This document shows, one piece after another, positions 1-10,100 of a stretch of 64,000 nt of DNA (its first letter is position 1; every line of letters begins with the position of its first letter). Made by a program: the position numbers and the translations under genes. The stretch covers positions 1,054,001 to 1,118,000 of the forward strand of contig NZ_CP027194.1 of assembly GCF_002970935.1 (NCBI RefSeq), written 5' to 3'. This stretch comes from Lactobacillus sp. CBA3606 (GTDB lineage Bacteria > Bacillota > Bacilli > Lactobacillales > Lactobacillaceae). The notes beneath the pieces are model-generated. The model ran no database searches. It was given only the letters and a program-made list of their open reading frames with translations, and was not told the origin of the DNA.

Positions 1-1
1 G

Positions 2-870
2 GTGGCAACGAGTTTACTGACCCTGCTCAATCCTGGTGATGGCGTCTTACTACCGATGCCTTGCTATACTAGCTATGAACCCCTGTTAGCAATGGCACAA
101 GCTCACGTCGTTCCCATTGACACGACTGCCAGTAATTATAAGTTGACGCCAACTGGCTTAGCCGCCACCATTCAGGCCCATCACTCAGACCATTTGAAAG
201 CCATTATTTTAAACTACCCGACCAATCCGACCGGGGTCACCTACACCCGCTCGGAATTAGCCGCGCTAGTCAAGGTTATTCGTCAAGCTGGCTTACTCGT
301 CATTAGTGATGAGATTTACAGTGAAATCACCTACGACCAACCCCATGTGGCTTTGGCAACCCTATACCCAGAACGCACCATTACTATCAATGGCCTGTCC
401 AAATCACATGCCATGACCGGGTGGCGTCTAGGCTTCATTATGGCCCCCAGCCCCTCATGACTGAAATGAAAAAGACCCATCAATACTTAGTGACTTCTGC
501 AAGTTCCATTACGCAAATGGCAGGGATTGAGGCCCTCACTAATGGCCTAGCCGATGGCCCCAAGATGCGGGCCAGTTATCAGCACCGGCGGGATTACTTA
601 ATGCAGCGACTAAACGAAATTGGCCTTAACTATCTCCATCCGGCTGGTGCCTTTTACCTTTTTGCGCAGATTCCCGCTGACTATAACGGAACTAGCTGGG
701 ACTTTGCGACCCAGTTAGCTGAACAAGCACAGGTAGCTGTTATTCCGGGATCCGCTTTCGGCGCCGCTGGCGAAGGTTGGTTTCGAATCAGCTATGCGGC
801 TAGCGAAGCGGCCTTGCGTCAAGAGATGAATCAGCTCGCAACTTGGTGTGCCCAACGTCAAAATTTATAA
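2..870 (+). pseudogene. patA: Class I/II aminotransferase (PatA-like), 5'-truncated by the window and frameshifted
   Basis: PLP-dependent fold-type I aminotransferase, probably the N-acetyl-diaminopimelate or aspartate aminotransferase of lysine synthesis, judged from the dapA gene 15 bases downstream. The first part (to about 460) has the NYPTNPTG substrate motif, SDEIYSE and the PLP-lysine motif NGLSKSHAMTGWRLGF. The rest (STSA-like stretch, AGAFYLFAQIP, C-terminal FRISYA) continues in another frame from about 448. The break lies at a run of five C in 444-448; one extra C would join both halves as MAPQPLMTE. This is either a real inactivating deletion or a homopolymer sequencing error. The N-terminus lies outside the window. 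The family is certain; the exact substrate is not. Confidence 0.8.
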
Positions 871-885
871 ACGGAGGCTTTTACC

Positions 886-1767
886 ATGGATTTCACAACC
901 GCAACTTTAATGACAGCGATGGTCACGCCCTTCGATGACCAGAATCAGCTTGACTATGCACGTTTAAAGCGCTTAATTGAGACCTTGCTTGCTCACCATA
1001 CCAATGGGTTGCTCGTTGGCGGCACGACTGGTGAGGGGCCAACCTTAACTCATTCTGAAAAGTTAACCCTGTTTCGAACGACCGCTCAAATCGTCGCTGG
1101 GCGGGTCCCAGTAATGGCGAACACCGGATCAAATGACACCGCCGCCACAATCGCGCTAACGCGCCAAGCCAGCCAAATTGTTGGTATCGATGCAGCATTA
1201 GTCGTGGTGCCACCGTATAACAAACCCGATCAAGCCGGAATGCTAGCCCACTTCACTGCTATCGCTGACCGTGGCGGGTTGCCACTGATGATTTACAATA
1301 TTCCCAGTCGCGTTGGCGTTAAAATGCAAGTTGACACCATCTTAACGCTGGCACAACATCCAAATATTATTGGCGTTAAGCAGTGCACTTCCTTAGAAGA
1401 ATTGGCCACCGTCGTTGAACAAGCGCCACGTGATTTTTACGTTTATACTGGCGAAGACGCTCAGACCCTTACAGCTAAATTGCTCGGCGCCCATGGCGTT
1501 ATTTCCGTCGCCAGTCATCTGTTTGGCGATGAAATGGCAGCAATGCTCTCGGCCTTAGATGCTGGTCAGATTGCTCTGGCAGGTCAACGCCAACGCCAGC
1601 TATTCCCTAAAATGGCGGCACTGTTCAGCTTTCCCTCACCGGCACCGGTCAAAGCAGCTTTAAATCACCGCCACTGCGACGTTGGGCAGCCACGGTTACC
1701 CATCCTGCCCCTAACACCTAGCCAGCAAGCAACCTTGACCAGTCAACTGACCTGCAAGGCAGAATAA
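886..1767 (+). CDS. dapA: 4-hydroxy-tetrahydrodipicolinate synthase
   Basis: Condenses pyruvate with aspartate semialdehyde, the first committed step of the diaminopimelate/lysine branch, in the cytosol. The 293-residue protein has the usual family length. Visible motifs are GGTTGEGPTL near residue 45, the catalytic tyrosine Y137 in YNIPSRVG and the Schiff-base lysine K165 in GVKQCTS. An ACGGAGG ribosome binding site precedes the ATG. It follows the patA-like gene by 15 bases, so the two were probably co-transcribed, and the pair would supply lysine and cell-wall precursor. If the upstream frameshift is real, dapA expression may suffer from uncoupled translation. Confidence 0.95.
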   Translation: MDFTTATLMTAMVTPFDDQNQLDYARLKRLIETLLAHHTNGLLVGGTTGEGPTLTHSEKLTLFRTTAQIVAGRVPVMANTGSNDTAATIALTRQASQIVGIDAALVVVPPYNKPDQAGMLAHFTAIADRGGLPLMIYNIPSRVGVKMQVDTILTLAQHPNIIGVKQCTSLEELATVVEQAPRDFYVYTGEDAQTLTAKLLGAHGVISVASHLFGDEMAAMLSALDAGQIALAGQRQRQLFPKMAALFSFPSPAPVKAALNHRHCDVGQPRLPILPLTPSQQATLTSQLTCKAE

Positions 1768-1790
1768 TTCTTTAATACTTAAAAACCGGT

Positions 1791-1796
1791 TATAAT
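1791..1796 (+). promoter_or_regulatory. Possible -10 box for the 43-residue ORF
   Basis: A perfect TATAAT lies 37 bases upstream of the ATG at 1833. No convincing -35 element is seen 17 bases further upstream, so this is a weak call. Confidence 0.4.
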
Positions 1797-1832
1797 GGCC
1801 TTAAATATGGTTCGTAGAAAGTGGTGAAGAAC

Positions 1833-1964
1833 ATGTGTGGCGGTTGGTATTTCGGTGGCTTCCCCTTCATGTGGCTAGGAGGCACCTTAGGTTTAATAGC
1901 CATAGTCATGATTAGTGTGTTGGGCACAATGTTAGTTGTGACTCATTCGAAACACAAACAGTAA
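1833..1964 (+). CDS. Small hydrophobic membrane peptide, 43 aa
   Basis: Unrecognised short ORF. It starts with Met-Cys-Gly-Gly-Trp, continues as a glycine- and aromatic-rich segment, then one hydrophobic helix of about 20 residues (LGLIAIVMISVLGTMLVV) and a short basic tail (HSKHKQ). This predicts a single-pass membrane peptide with its tail inside. It has its own TATAAT-like -10 box upstream and a strong terminator just downstream, which argues that it is expressed as an independent small transcript. The ribosome binding site (GTGAAGA region) is weak. Function unknown. Confidence 0.5.
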   Translation: MCGGWYFGGFPFMWLGGTLGLIAIVMISVLGTMLVVTHSKHKQ

Positions 1965-1977
1965 CGCAATCAGTACG

Positions 1978-2017
1978 AAAAAAGCCTGGCATCATGAAAA
2001 TGCCAAGCTTTTTTTCG
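1978..2017. terminator. Bidirectional rho-independent terminator
   Basis: Hairpin with arms GC-TGGCAT / ATGCCA-GC and a short ATGAAA-type loop, flanked by an A run on the left and T7 on the right. It can end both the 43-aa ORF and the convergent NAD(P)-binding gene. Confidence 0.85.
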
Positions 2018-2043
2018 ATTTAAATTTAGTTTTAGCCGGTGGT

Positions 2044-2685
2044 TTAAGCCATTTTAACAGCTGTTGTAATTTCGGTATCACCATTAATCAACGTAATTGT
2101 TTGACCAATCGTCGCCGGCGTTGCCAAGGCTTTAACGGCAAATGTCGCCACATAATCGCGAGTGATTTCGCCACCGACACCAGGGTTAACCGTCACTTTA
2201 CCAGTCCCAGCATCATTAACTAAGCCCCCAGGTTGTAGAATCGTATAATCAAGCTGTGTCCGATTTTTCAACCAATCATCCGCATAGTATTTAGCAACGT
2301 AATATGGTTTCAAATTAGCAGTCCATTTTTCACGATCCGCTGCAAATTCAGCACTAATAATCAGATAGCGTTGCACGCCAGCCAATTCGGCTGCTTGCAT
2401 CGACTTAACGGCCCCATCTAAATCAATCATCAAGGTCATATCATATCCAGTTTTACCACCCGAACCAGCTGCGAATACCACGGCATCCATCCCTGCAAAA
2501 GCGGTCGCTAATTCGGCTGGTTGTGCTAATAAATCGAACTTAACTGGTTGCGCACCAGCATCTTCAAAAGCTTCAGCCTGATCAGGATTACGAATCCCAG
2601 CAAAGACTTGATCGCCCTGAGCCACTAACTTGGAAACAATTTTCTTACCAATTTGGCCATGAGCCCCAATTATAAATACTTTCAT
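2044..2685 (-). CDS. NAD(P)-binding Rossmann protein (NmrA/atypical SDR-like)
   Basis: The 213-residue protein starts MKVFIIGAHGQIGKKIV, the glycine-rich dinucleotide-binding motif GxxGxxG of atypical short-chain dehydrogenases, and later shows AVVFAAGSGGK and a YYxxKYYAD segment containing a YxxxK-like pair. Relatives are sugar-epimerase-like or NmrA-like redox-sensing proteins of about 210 residues; the substrate cannot be told. I prefer the ATG at 2685 with GGGAGTGA seven bases upstream over the TTG five codons earlier. It is monocistronic, divergent from the acetyltransferase gene. Confidence 0.85.
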   Translation of the reverse strand: MKVFIIGAHGQIGKKIVSKLVAQGDQVFAGIRNPDQAEAFEDAGAQPVKFDLLAQPAELATAFAGMDAVVFAAGSGGKTGYDMTLMIDLDGAVKSMQAAELAGVQRYLIISAEFAADREKWTANLKPYYVAKYYADDWLKNRTQLDYTILQPGGLVNDAGTGKVTVNPGVGGEITRDYVATFAVKALATPATIGQTITLINGDTEITTAVKMA

Positions 2686-2762
2686 ATTCGTCACTCCCAA
2701 TTATTAATAGTTCTTATTATAAAGCTAATCATCACTAACTTGGTATCAATATGTTTCAGGAT

Positions 2763-2791
2763 TTGTTCCAGTCTCAGATTAGTCTTATAAT
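2763..2791 (+). promoter_or_regulatory. Promoter of the GNAT acetyltransferase gene
   Basis: TTGTTC (2763-2768), 17-base spacer, perfect TATAAT (2786-2791). The start codon is 35 bases downstream, with an AAGGAAG ribosome binding site. Confidence 0.8.
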
Positions 2792-2826
2792 AGAAGCCAT
2801 CTCAATTAAGAAGGAAGTTATCTGCG

Positions 2827-3345
2827 ATGCTTAAATACGTTCGTGCCGCCACTATTGCGGATTTACCCGCCATGTTAGCCATTATTGAACAAGCTCGGAC
2901 TGTTCTCGCTAACGATCAGATTCCACAATGGCAGGATGGCTATCCCGTTGCTGCTGATATTCAGGCGGATATTACGGCTAAACGGGCTTGGCTTCTAGTC
3001 GTTGATGGTCAAATTGCAGGAACCGCTGCCTTACTTACTACCCCAGACCCTAATTATCGGGACATGCAAGCTGGTCAATGGCTTGCAGCGACGACCCCTT
3101 ACACATCAATTCATCGGATTGCGATTGCCGGCGCCTATCATGGTCAACACTTGGCTGATTTTTATTTCAGTAATCTCATCACCTTGAGCCACCAACTTGG
3201 CTTTCGCCAATTACGCGTCGACACGCACGCTTTAAATCAACGGATGCAACACGTGATTCTCAAAGCTGGCTTTACGTATCAAGGCGTCGTCGTCATGGAT
3301 GGTGATGTCACCGATCAACGTAATGCTTATCAGCTTAACCTTTAA
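2827..3345 (+). CDS. GNAT-family N-acetyltransferase
   Basis: Predicted acetyl-CoA-dependent acyltransferase of 172 residues. The N-terminus VRAATIADLPAMLAIIEQAR is the classic first beta-strand and helix of the Gcn5-related fold. Further on are an AAL-type strand (IAGTAALLTTPDP), the acetyl-CoA region IHRIAIAGAYHGQHLADFYF and the end motif LRVDTHALNQRMQHVILKAG, in which an asparagine/glutamine-rich turn precedes a helix, as in RimI- or PhnO-like enzymes. The acceptor is unknown. It stands alone between its own promoter and terminator. Confidence 0.85.
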   Translation: MLKYVRAATIADLPAMLAIIEQARTVLANDQIPQWQDGYPVAADIQADITAKRAWLLVVDGQIAGTAALLTTPDPNYRDMQAGQWLAATTPYTSIHRIAIAGAYHGQHLADFYFSNLITLSHQLGFRQLRVDTHALNQRMQHVILKAGFTYQGVVVMDGDVTDQRNAYQLNL

Positions 3346-3382
3346 CCACCTAAAATCAATTTGTTTGCACCGATTAACCTGA

Positions 3383-3424
3383 AATCAGCGGTCATTCTTT
3401 TTTGAATGACCGCTGATTTTTGAT
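3383..3424. terminator. Terminator between convergent GNAT gene and addA
   Basis: Long perfect stem ATCAGCGGTCATTC / GAATGACCGCTGAT with a T-rich loop followed by T5 on the plus strand. It serves the acetyltransferase gene and may also stop addBA transcription, whose T run is shorter. Confidence 0.85.
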
Positions 3425-3458
3425 ATCTATGATGAATGCTGCCAAATCCCTTTTTAAG

Positions 3459-6400
3459 TTAATTTGGAACCGTCACAATGGTTTGACTAGCCAATGCGTA
3501 CAAGACTTTTTGGACCACTGGCCGTTGATACATGGATTCTAACGCCTTGGCATATAAGTTAACCTGCCCGGCATAGCGTTTGCTTAAGTCGGCTGGTTGC
3601 TTCACATGATCCGTTTTGTAATCAAACAGAATCAAGCCAGCCGGCGTTTCTAAATACCCATCAATAATCCCATGAATCAGAATTTTATTCTCATCGGTTT
3701 GTTCAAACTCATCAAATAAGCGCCAAGTCGGCATCAATAATGAAAATGGCACTTCGCGATGTACGTTCTTCGGTGCCGCTAAAATCTGTTGGCCCAACGA
3801 ACTGGCATAAAAGCCCACAATTTCAGCTGGTGATACCAAGGCGGCCACCGCCGCTGTTAAGACCTGCTTTGCCACTAAATCAGCAATAGTCGTCGTAACC
3901 ACAGTCAAAGTTATCGGTTGCGTCAACGGTAACTGTTCCAAGACCAAATGAGTGGCACTCCCCACTTCAGCACTAGTCGGAGCCTGGGCCGTTTGTAAGA
4001 ACTCGGGTTGCCCTAAATCATCCGTCACATACCGACTAGTGATTGGCTGGGCCGTGACTAATGGATTGGCTTGCATCAGCGGGGTATCCGGATCTTCGAA
4101 GACCCGCTTAATTTCTGAAACGGACTGATAGGCCGTCGTCGCCGTCGCAACTTGATCTGGATAATGATAATCCAAGAGCTGAGCCACAGCGGTTTGCGTG
4201 GCAGCCGGAACCGTGTCCATGACTTGCGCCTCTACTAAATCTACGCTACTAGTGTCTTGCGCCACTGCAGCCGGCGTATCGGTCGTCGCAAACGTCTTCG
4301 AATCCGCCAATTCAATTGCGACGTGGGTCTCATTATCCGCAAATGAATAAACCGGTTGCATCCCATCCCAATAATCTTTTAAATCTGGATGGCGAATTAG
4401 TGTCATTCCCAGCCAGTCTAAGTCACTCTTTGCTGTGATGCGTGCTTGCGCATTTAATACCCGTTGAGGTGTCTCTAAAACCCGCCGCCATTGCTTGGTG
4501 GCAGCCTCAATTGTGTCAATGGTTCCTACCAGATACAATTGTTGTTCGGCCCGTGTAATCGCCACGTATAATTTCCGCATCTCTTCAGCCCGTAATTTCT
4601 GACTAACCACTTGTTGTGTGACCAATCTTGGTAGCGTGGGATATTTGACCCGTGTTTCAGGGTCCAAATAAGTAATCCCAATCCCCGCTTGCCGATCTAA
4701 TAAAGCGGATTGCCGTGTATCAGTCTGATTAAATTGTTTATCGAGATCCATAATGAAGACCACTGGATATTCCAAGCCCTTACTTCCATGAATCGTCATT
4801 ACACTAACAGCTTCGGTATCCGTGTCAGCCACCGCTGACGCCAAGTCTTGATCCTTAGCTTGCATCCGTTTGATGAACCGCACAAACTGGAATAAGCCCT
4901 TAAAACTCCCGGCTTCATACGCATGCGCGCGTTCATACAAGGCATTTAAGTTTGCTTGTCGTTGTTTACCGGCGGGCATACCACCAACATAATCCAAAAA
5001 ACCGGTCCGTTCATAGATCCGCCAAATCAGCGTAACGAGTTGATTCCGCCGAGCTAAATCGCGAAATTCAGTCAATTGGGTCATAAACTGGTCAAGCTTG
5101 GCAAACACCACATCACCGTATTGCGTATGGTCACGTTGCGGATACTCGGTGTAAAACGTTTGTAACGCCTGAAAATAATCGCTGGTTTTATCTTGAATCC
5201 GTAAATAAACCAATTGATTTTCGTCAAAGCCAACGATAGGTGAGCGTAAAACGGCCACTAATGGAATATCCTGATACGGATTATCAATAATACTTAGTAA
5301 AGCCATCATAATTCGAATTTCAGTCGTTTGAAAATAGTTTTGCGCATCATTAACCACAATTGGGACTTGTAATTGCTTAAAAATATCAATAATCGTTAAG
5401 TTATGATTACGGGTTGGCACTAGCAACGCTGCGTCACTGTAGCGAAATGGGCGATACGTTTTGGTCGCTCGATCATAAATCGGGCGATCCATCGCTTTTA
5501 ACGCTAATATTTTTTGGGCCACCATCCGAATACTACCTTCAGCAGGATCATCAATCGCAAAATCCGCCTCCACATCCGGCGTGACTGCCGGCGTGGCTTG
5601 CCCCGTTTGATAGAGCAATAAATGCGTCGTCTGTGGTAAATCGGCAGGGTAATCTTCCGGACCATACTTGAGATAAGCCGCTTCATCATATTCAATCTGG
5701 CCAACCGGTGCATCCATTAATTGACTAAAAATAAGATTCGTTAAGTTATCCACATTTTCAACCGACCGAAAATTCTCAGCTAACACAATGCGATCACCAT
5801 GTGCCGGTTGCTGTCCATAGTCGCGATATTTCGATAAAAATAGTAACGGATCGGCTAGTCGAAATTGATAGATTGATTGCTTAACATCCCCTACCATAAA
5901 CATATTGCCTGGTGTTTGTCGCGATATCAACTGGAGAATCGTCTCCTGCAGACTATTAATATCTTGATACTCATCCACCATCACTTCTTCAAACTGTGCC
6001 CGTAGTTGGGCTAAAGCGCCCCGCCCACTGTCGCTATCCTGCGTTAAAATTTGGAGTGCCAGATGTTCTAAGTCACTAAAATCTAACACATGGCGCCGCC
6101 GTTTTTCTGCTGCAAAGGCTGTTTTAAATTGTTGGGTCGCCTGCACGAGTTCTGTCACAATCGCCGCTGCCCCGGTCATAATATCCAAGACCTGCTGTTC
6201 ATCCGCCGCAAAGTAGCGGTCACTAAGTTGTTTCAATTGCTTCTTAATACCATCAACTAAAGTCCCGACAGTGGCAGCCGCCGTAGTTCTTAGCTCATCG
6301 TCTTTATAAGTTTTCTTCAAACGACCGACCTTTAACGTTTGACATTGATCGCGTAACTCATTCCAACTGGCCGTGGTTAAAGCTGCCTGTAAAGTCGTTA

Positions 6401-7196
6401 ATTGTGTCTGAACTAGTTGCAAAACAGTCATCGTTTTGGCTTCCAAAGCTGCATCTTTAGCGACCGTAATGGCTTGTTGACTAGTCGTTAACATCGTCTG
6501 AACTTCAGTCTGTAATAATGGTAACAACTGTGTCTGATAATAATCAGCCGTCGTTACTGTGGCTGCATTCAAGTTATAGCGGGCTGGCAATGCCGTTAAC
6601 CAGGCATTCGGGTCTGGCGTTGATTGGGCAAAATCAAATAACCGCATGATTAGTGCACTGAGGCCATCATCATTACGATCATTCGAAAAATTGGCCGTTA
6701 ATAAGGCAAATAAGGCACCATCATCGCCGTATAACTTTTCACGGACGGCGCCCCAAACTTGGTCACGAATCAAGAGGCCTTCCGTATTGTCTGTTAATAA
6801 TCGGAACACTGGGTCCAAATCAATGACGTAATAATACCGTTGAATCAGCCGCAAACAAAAGGCATCTAGGGTACTAATATTAGCAACACCAAGTAAATTC
6901 AACTGTTGCCGTAATTGTTGTACAGCCGTGGAGGTCTGCGCTTGACCAGCTTCAGTTTTTAACAACTTGGAGATTTGGGCATTCAATTGTTGTTCTAATT
7001 TTTGTTTCATATGTTTAGCAGCTAAATTCGTAAATGTGACCACTAATAATTGGTCCAGATTCGTCCCGGCGGCTAATTTGCGCATAATGCGTTCAATTAG
7101 CACAGTCGTCTTCCCAGACCCCGCTGATGCTGAAACCAACAAGTTGTTGCCATGTTGCGTAATTGCCGCTTGTTGACTGGCTGTAAATGCTGTCAT
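3459..7196 (-). CDS. addA: ATP-dependent helicase/nuclease subunit A (RexA)
   Basis: UvrD-like 3'-5' helicase plus RecB-type nuclease of the AddAB (RexAB) double-strand-break repair complex; it resects ends and loads RecA. The 1245 residues match the family (about 1230). The Walker A motif SASAGSGKTTVLIERI is near residue 22, the Walker B EVMVDEYQDIN near 410, the helicase motif SVMTIHGSKGLEYPVVF near 800, and the nuclease signature HGIIDGYLETPAG-LILFDYKTD near 1190. The start overlaps the addB stop as ATGA, with GGAGG nine bases upstream, so the pair is translationally coupled. Confidence 0.97.
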   Translation of the reverse strand: MTAFTASQQAAITQHGNNLLVSASAGSGKTTVLIERIMRKLAAGTNLDQLLVVTFTNLAAKHMKQKLEQQLNAQISKLLKTEAGQAQTSTAVQQLRQQLNLLGVANISTLDAFCLRLIQRYYYVIDLDPVFRLLTDNTEGLLIRDQVWGAVREKLYGDDGALFALLTANFSNDRNDDGLSALIMRLFDFAQSTPDPNAWLTALPARYNLNAATVTTADYYQTQLLPLLQTEVQTMLTTSQQAITVAKDAALEAKTMTVLQLVQTQLTTLQAALTTASWNELRDQCQTLKVGRLKKTYKDDELRTTAAATVGTLVDGIKKQLKQLSDRYFAADEQQVLDIMTGAAAIVTELVQATQQFKTAFAAEKRRRHVLDFSDLEHLALQILTQDSDSGRGALAQLRAQFEEVMVDEYQDINSLQETILQLISRQTPGNMFMVGDVKQSIYQFRLADPLLFLSKYRDYGQQPAHGDRIVLAENFRSVENVDNLTNLIFSQLMDAPVGQIEYDEAAYLKYGPEDYPADLPQTTHLLLYQTGQATPAVTPDVEADFAIDDPAEGSIRMVAQKILALKAMDRPIYDRATKTYRPFRYSDAALLVPTRNHNLTIIDIFKQLQVPIVVNDAQNYFQTTEIRIMMALLSIIDNPYQDIPLVAVLRSPIVGFDENQLVYLRIQDKTSDYFQALQTFYTEYPQRDHTQYGDVVFAKLDQFMTQLTEFRDLARRNQLVTLIWRIYERTGFLDYVGGMPAGKQRQANLNALYERAHAYEAGSFKGLFQFVRFIKRMQAKDQDLASAVADTDTEAVSVMTIHGSKGLEYPVVFIMDLDKQFNQTDTRQSALLDRQAGIGITYLDPETRVKYPTLPRLVTQQVVSQKLRAEEMRKLYVAITRAEQQLYLVGTIDTIEAATKQWRRVLETPQRVLNAQARITAKSDLDWLGMTLIRHPDLKDYWDGMQPVYSFADNETHVAIELADSKTFATTDTPAAVAQDTSSVDLVEAQVMDTVPAATQTAVAQLLDYHYPDQVATATTAYQSVSEIKRVFEDPDTPLMQANPLVTAQPITSRYVTDDLGQPEFLQTAQAPTSAEVGSATHLVLEQLPLTQPITLTVVTTTIADLVAKQVLTAAVAALVSPAEIVGFYASSLGQQILAAPKNVHREVPFSLLMPTWRLFDEFEQTDENKILIHGIIDGYLETPAGLILFDYKTDHVKQPADLSKRYAGQVNLYAKALESMYQRPVVQKVLYALASQTIVTVPN

Positions 7197-10100
7197 TTTG
7201 ACTGACCTCCTTGTTCGTCCGCTAACCGTTGCAACACCTCAGCTGCAGTCAACGGTGGCATGTCTCGATAATTATTCTCAGCTAACATCGCATCAAATTG
7301 CATGATTGATAAATACGGCGAATATTGTAATGCCGTCGTCTTATCGGTCAATCGTACTGGATTCAACGCAACTGCACCTGCAAAAATAGCTTGTGCGGCA
7401 GCGACAATCAATGCTTGATTATGCGCCAGTAATTGCGTTAACTGCGTTTCTGTCACTAAGGATGGCGTCCGCGTATTAGCGTGATTATAAGCCCCAGAAG
7501 TCTTACGCCGAAACGGATAAATTTTGGAGACCCCACTTTGCTGTTGTAAATCACTATCCAACTGCGTTAACAAGTCCGGGTCATCCAATAAAATGCCTTT
7601 ATATTTGTTCGCTTTTAGTACGGCGGCCTCAAACCCCGACTGCACATCACTAGGTTTGAGCGTCGGATTTTGAATATGCATATATAATGCACCAGCCAAC
7701 TTCACTTTAGCTGGCGCCGGCGTATCGGTACCCACAATCGCTTGTTCATTAGCCAAGACTGCATCTAAATACGTCAGCATTTGCATCGCTAACCCATAAT
7801 AAGCTTGTTGAAAATCAAAGCGATGGGTCGAAGACTTATAGTCCACAATACCTAAATAGCTTTGATCCGCCACTTGAATCCGATCCAAACGGTCAATTTT
7901 GCCACGGACATGCACACTGTGCGTCGCATCCACTTGAAAATCCAAGGCACGTAGTCCTTTAGTTTGGCCCACATTGCCAAACAACAACTCCGTTTGTTGC
8001 GGTTGGGCGGCAGAAAATGTGCTCTGATTACGAATCGCCACCGCCATTTGTCGTACTGTATTAATCAGCTGTTGTTGCACATAGCCCATCCGTTGCGAGC
8101 TTGCCAAAATCATAAACTGCGGTTGCGCTAATACCGTTGCGGTAACCTGATTTAAATAATGATCCAAACGACCATCGGTAACGTTGGCTAATGCAAGGTG
8201 ATCCGCACGAATCGCCTTAATGAAGCCATCCAAAACCGCATGGAAGAACTCACCGGTACTAGCCGCTGAAAGTTCAAACACATCACGTTCTCGCAACTTT
8301 AAGCCATACTTTAAAAAGTACGCATATTGATTGCGATAAAATTCTTCTAACTTTGAAATTGACGTATAAATTTGATTACCGTACAGCGCTTGGACACTGG
8401 CCGCCGTCAATGGTGTGGGGACATTATGATAACTCAATCCCGTCAGCAATTGCTGCGCCAAGGCCCCAAACTGAGAATCTTGCGTTAAGCGCCGCCGTAA
8501 CCAGACCCAAATGGGGGCTGGTCGCAAGGGCGCGCCTACTCGATTTCGATCAGTATTCGCCGTCAGAACTTCTCGATAAACTTGAATCACGTGCGTTAAC
8601 GTCCGCCGCTTGGTCCCAATAAATGGGGCAACTTTAGTTTGCGTTGGATCTGGCGCACTCAAGTAAGTTACCACTGGTAATTTAAAATGTTGCTGTAACT
8701 GTTTGACATAATTAGACAAATTCAAATCAGTTTCCTGATCATCTTTTAACGGTGCACTTAAGAATAGTGTTTGTTGGGCATTCATAAAGGCTAAATAATT
8801 CAAGCATCGTTCATCACCTAATTGAATAACGGCAGTATCACTTAAATAATGCTCACCGGGAATTGTGACCAAAGTTGGCTGTAATGCTGATTTATCAACA
8901 TCACTCAACAGGTCATTACTCATAATACGATCAGGCATCACTAGGTCAGTGGCCCCAATCATAAAGACGATCTGTCGTTGTTGACTTTGAACCATTCCAC
9001 TTTCAGAAATCAGCACTTGATCCAAGGTCGCTGGGATTTGACTGTAACTCGCCCCTTCAAAGCCGGCTTGCAATAACGCTAAAAAGTCCGTGCTATCAAA
9101 AGGTTCCGCCCCTAGCGTTGTCACAAACTCATCTAACATCTGGCAAAAAGTCTGCCACGTTTGTTCAGGTTCAGCGGCCGTCGCTACGGCTTGTTGTGCT
9201 AACGCTTGATCACGCCACGCCATCAATTGTTGGGCGACCCCATGTTGGTTTAAAAAGTTAAATAAGGTCGTTGCTGCTGCGCGCCCGTCAACGGCCTGCG
9301 CCATTGCTTTAAAGAATGGCGGGAAGATTTCGGCCACAAAATGATGAATTAAATTAATTTGCGCTGTAATTGCCGCATTCTTATCAGTCTCAACACCAGC
9401 ATCGCCAGCGGTGAGTTGGAAATACTCCCAATCCTGGCTTTGTAACCAGCGATTGCCCGCATACCCGCTCTTCAAAATAAAATTTTCCGTCAAATCAACA
9501 GCTTGCCGATAAGCTTGCCGGTCCATCGGTTGACCGTCCACCATCGGTAAAAGTAATTCAGTTTTCAAAATCCGCATGACATCTTGATATTGATAATGTT
9601 TGGCATCCAAATCAAATAAGGCCCCAATTAATTCGACCAAGGGATGATCTGCCATTGACCGTTGTAGATCTACGAAAAATGGAATCGCCATCGTTTGAAA
9701 AATCGGTGCTAACATCGTCTGATACCGATCCAAATGACGAGTCAATACCAAAAAATCACGATAATGATAACCTTTAGTCGCCACTAATTGGCGAATCTGA
9801 CGGGCCACCTGGGCTAATTCAGTTTGCCGACTATCCGTCCGAAATAAGTGAATGTTTGAATTGTTAGCGGTTTGTGGCGTAATGGGTTGCGGCTGACCAC
9901 GCCAGTAATCATCCAATGCAGCTAACCCAGCACTAACTCGGCATGTTTTGGCTTGAATATCCATCAAAACCGGAATTTTCCGAATCCGTGCATACTGGTA
10001 TAGTCGATAATACAACCGACCAGTTTGGTAGAACAATTGCCCATTTTCAGGGGCTTGATCGGTTCGTGCATGATCTAACATTAGACTGATAGTCACGTCG

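Noticed and set aside
923-1213. 96-codon minus-strand ORF inside dapA
   Set aside because: Fully antisense to dapA, no ribosome site and no protein-like composition; a shadow.
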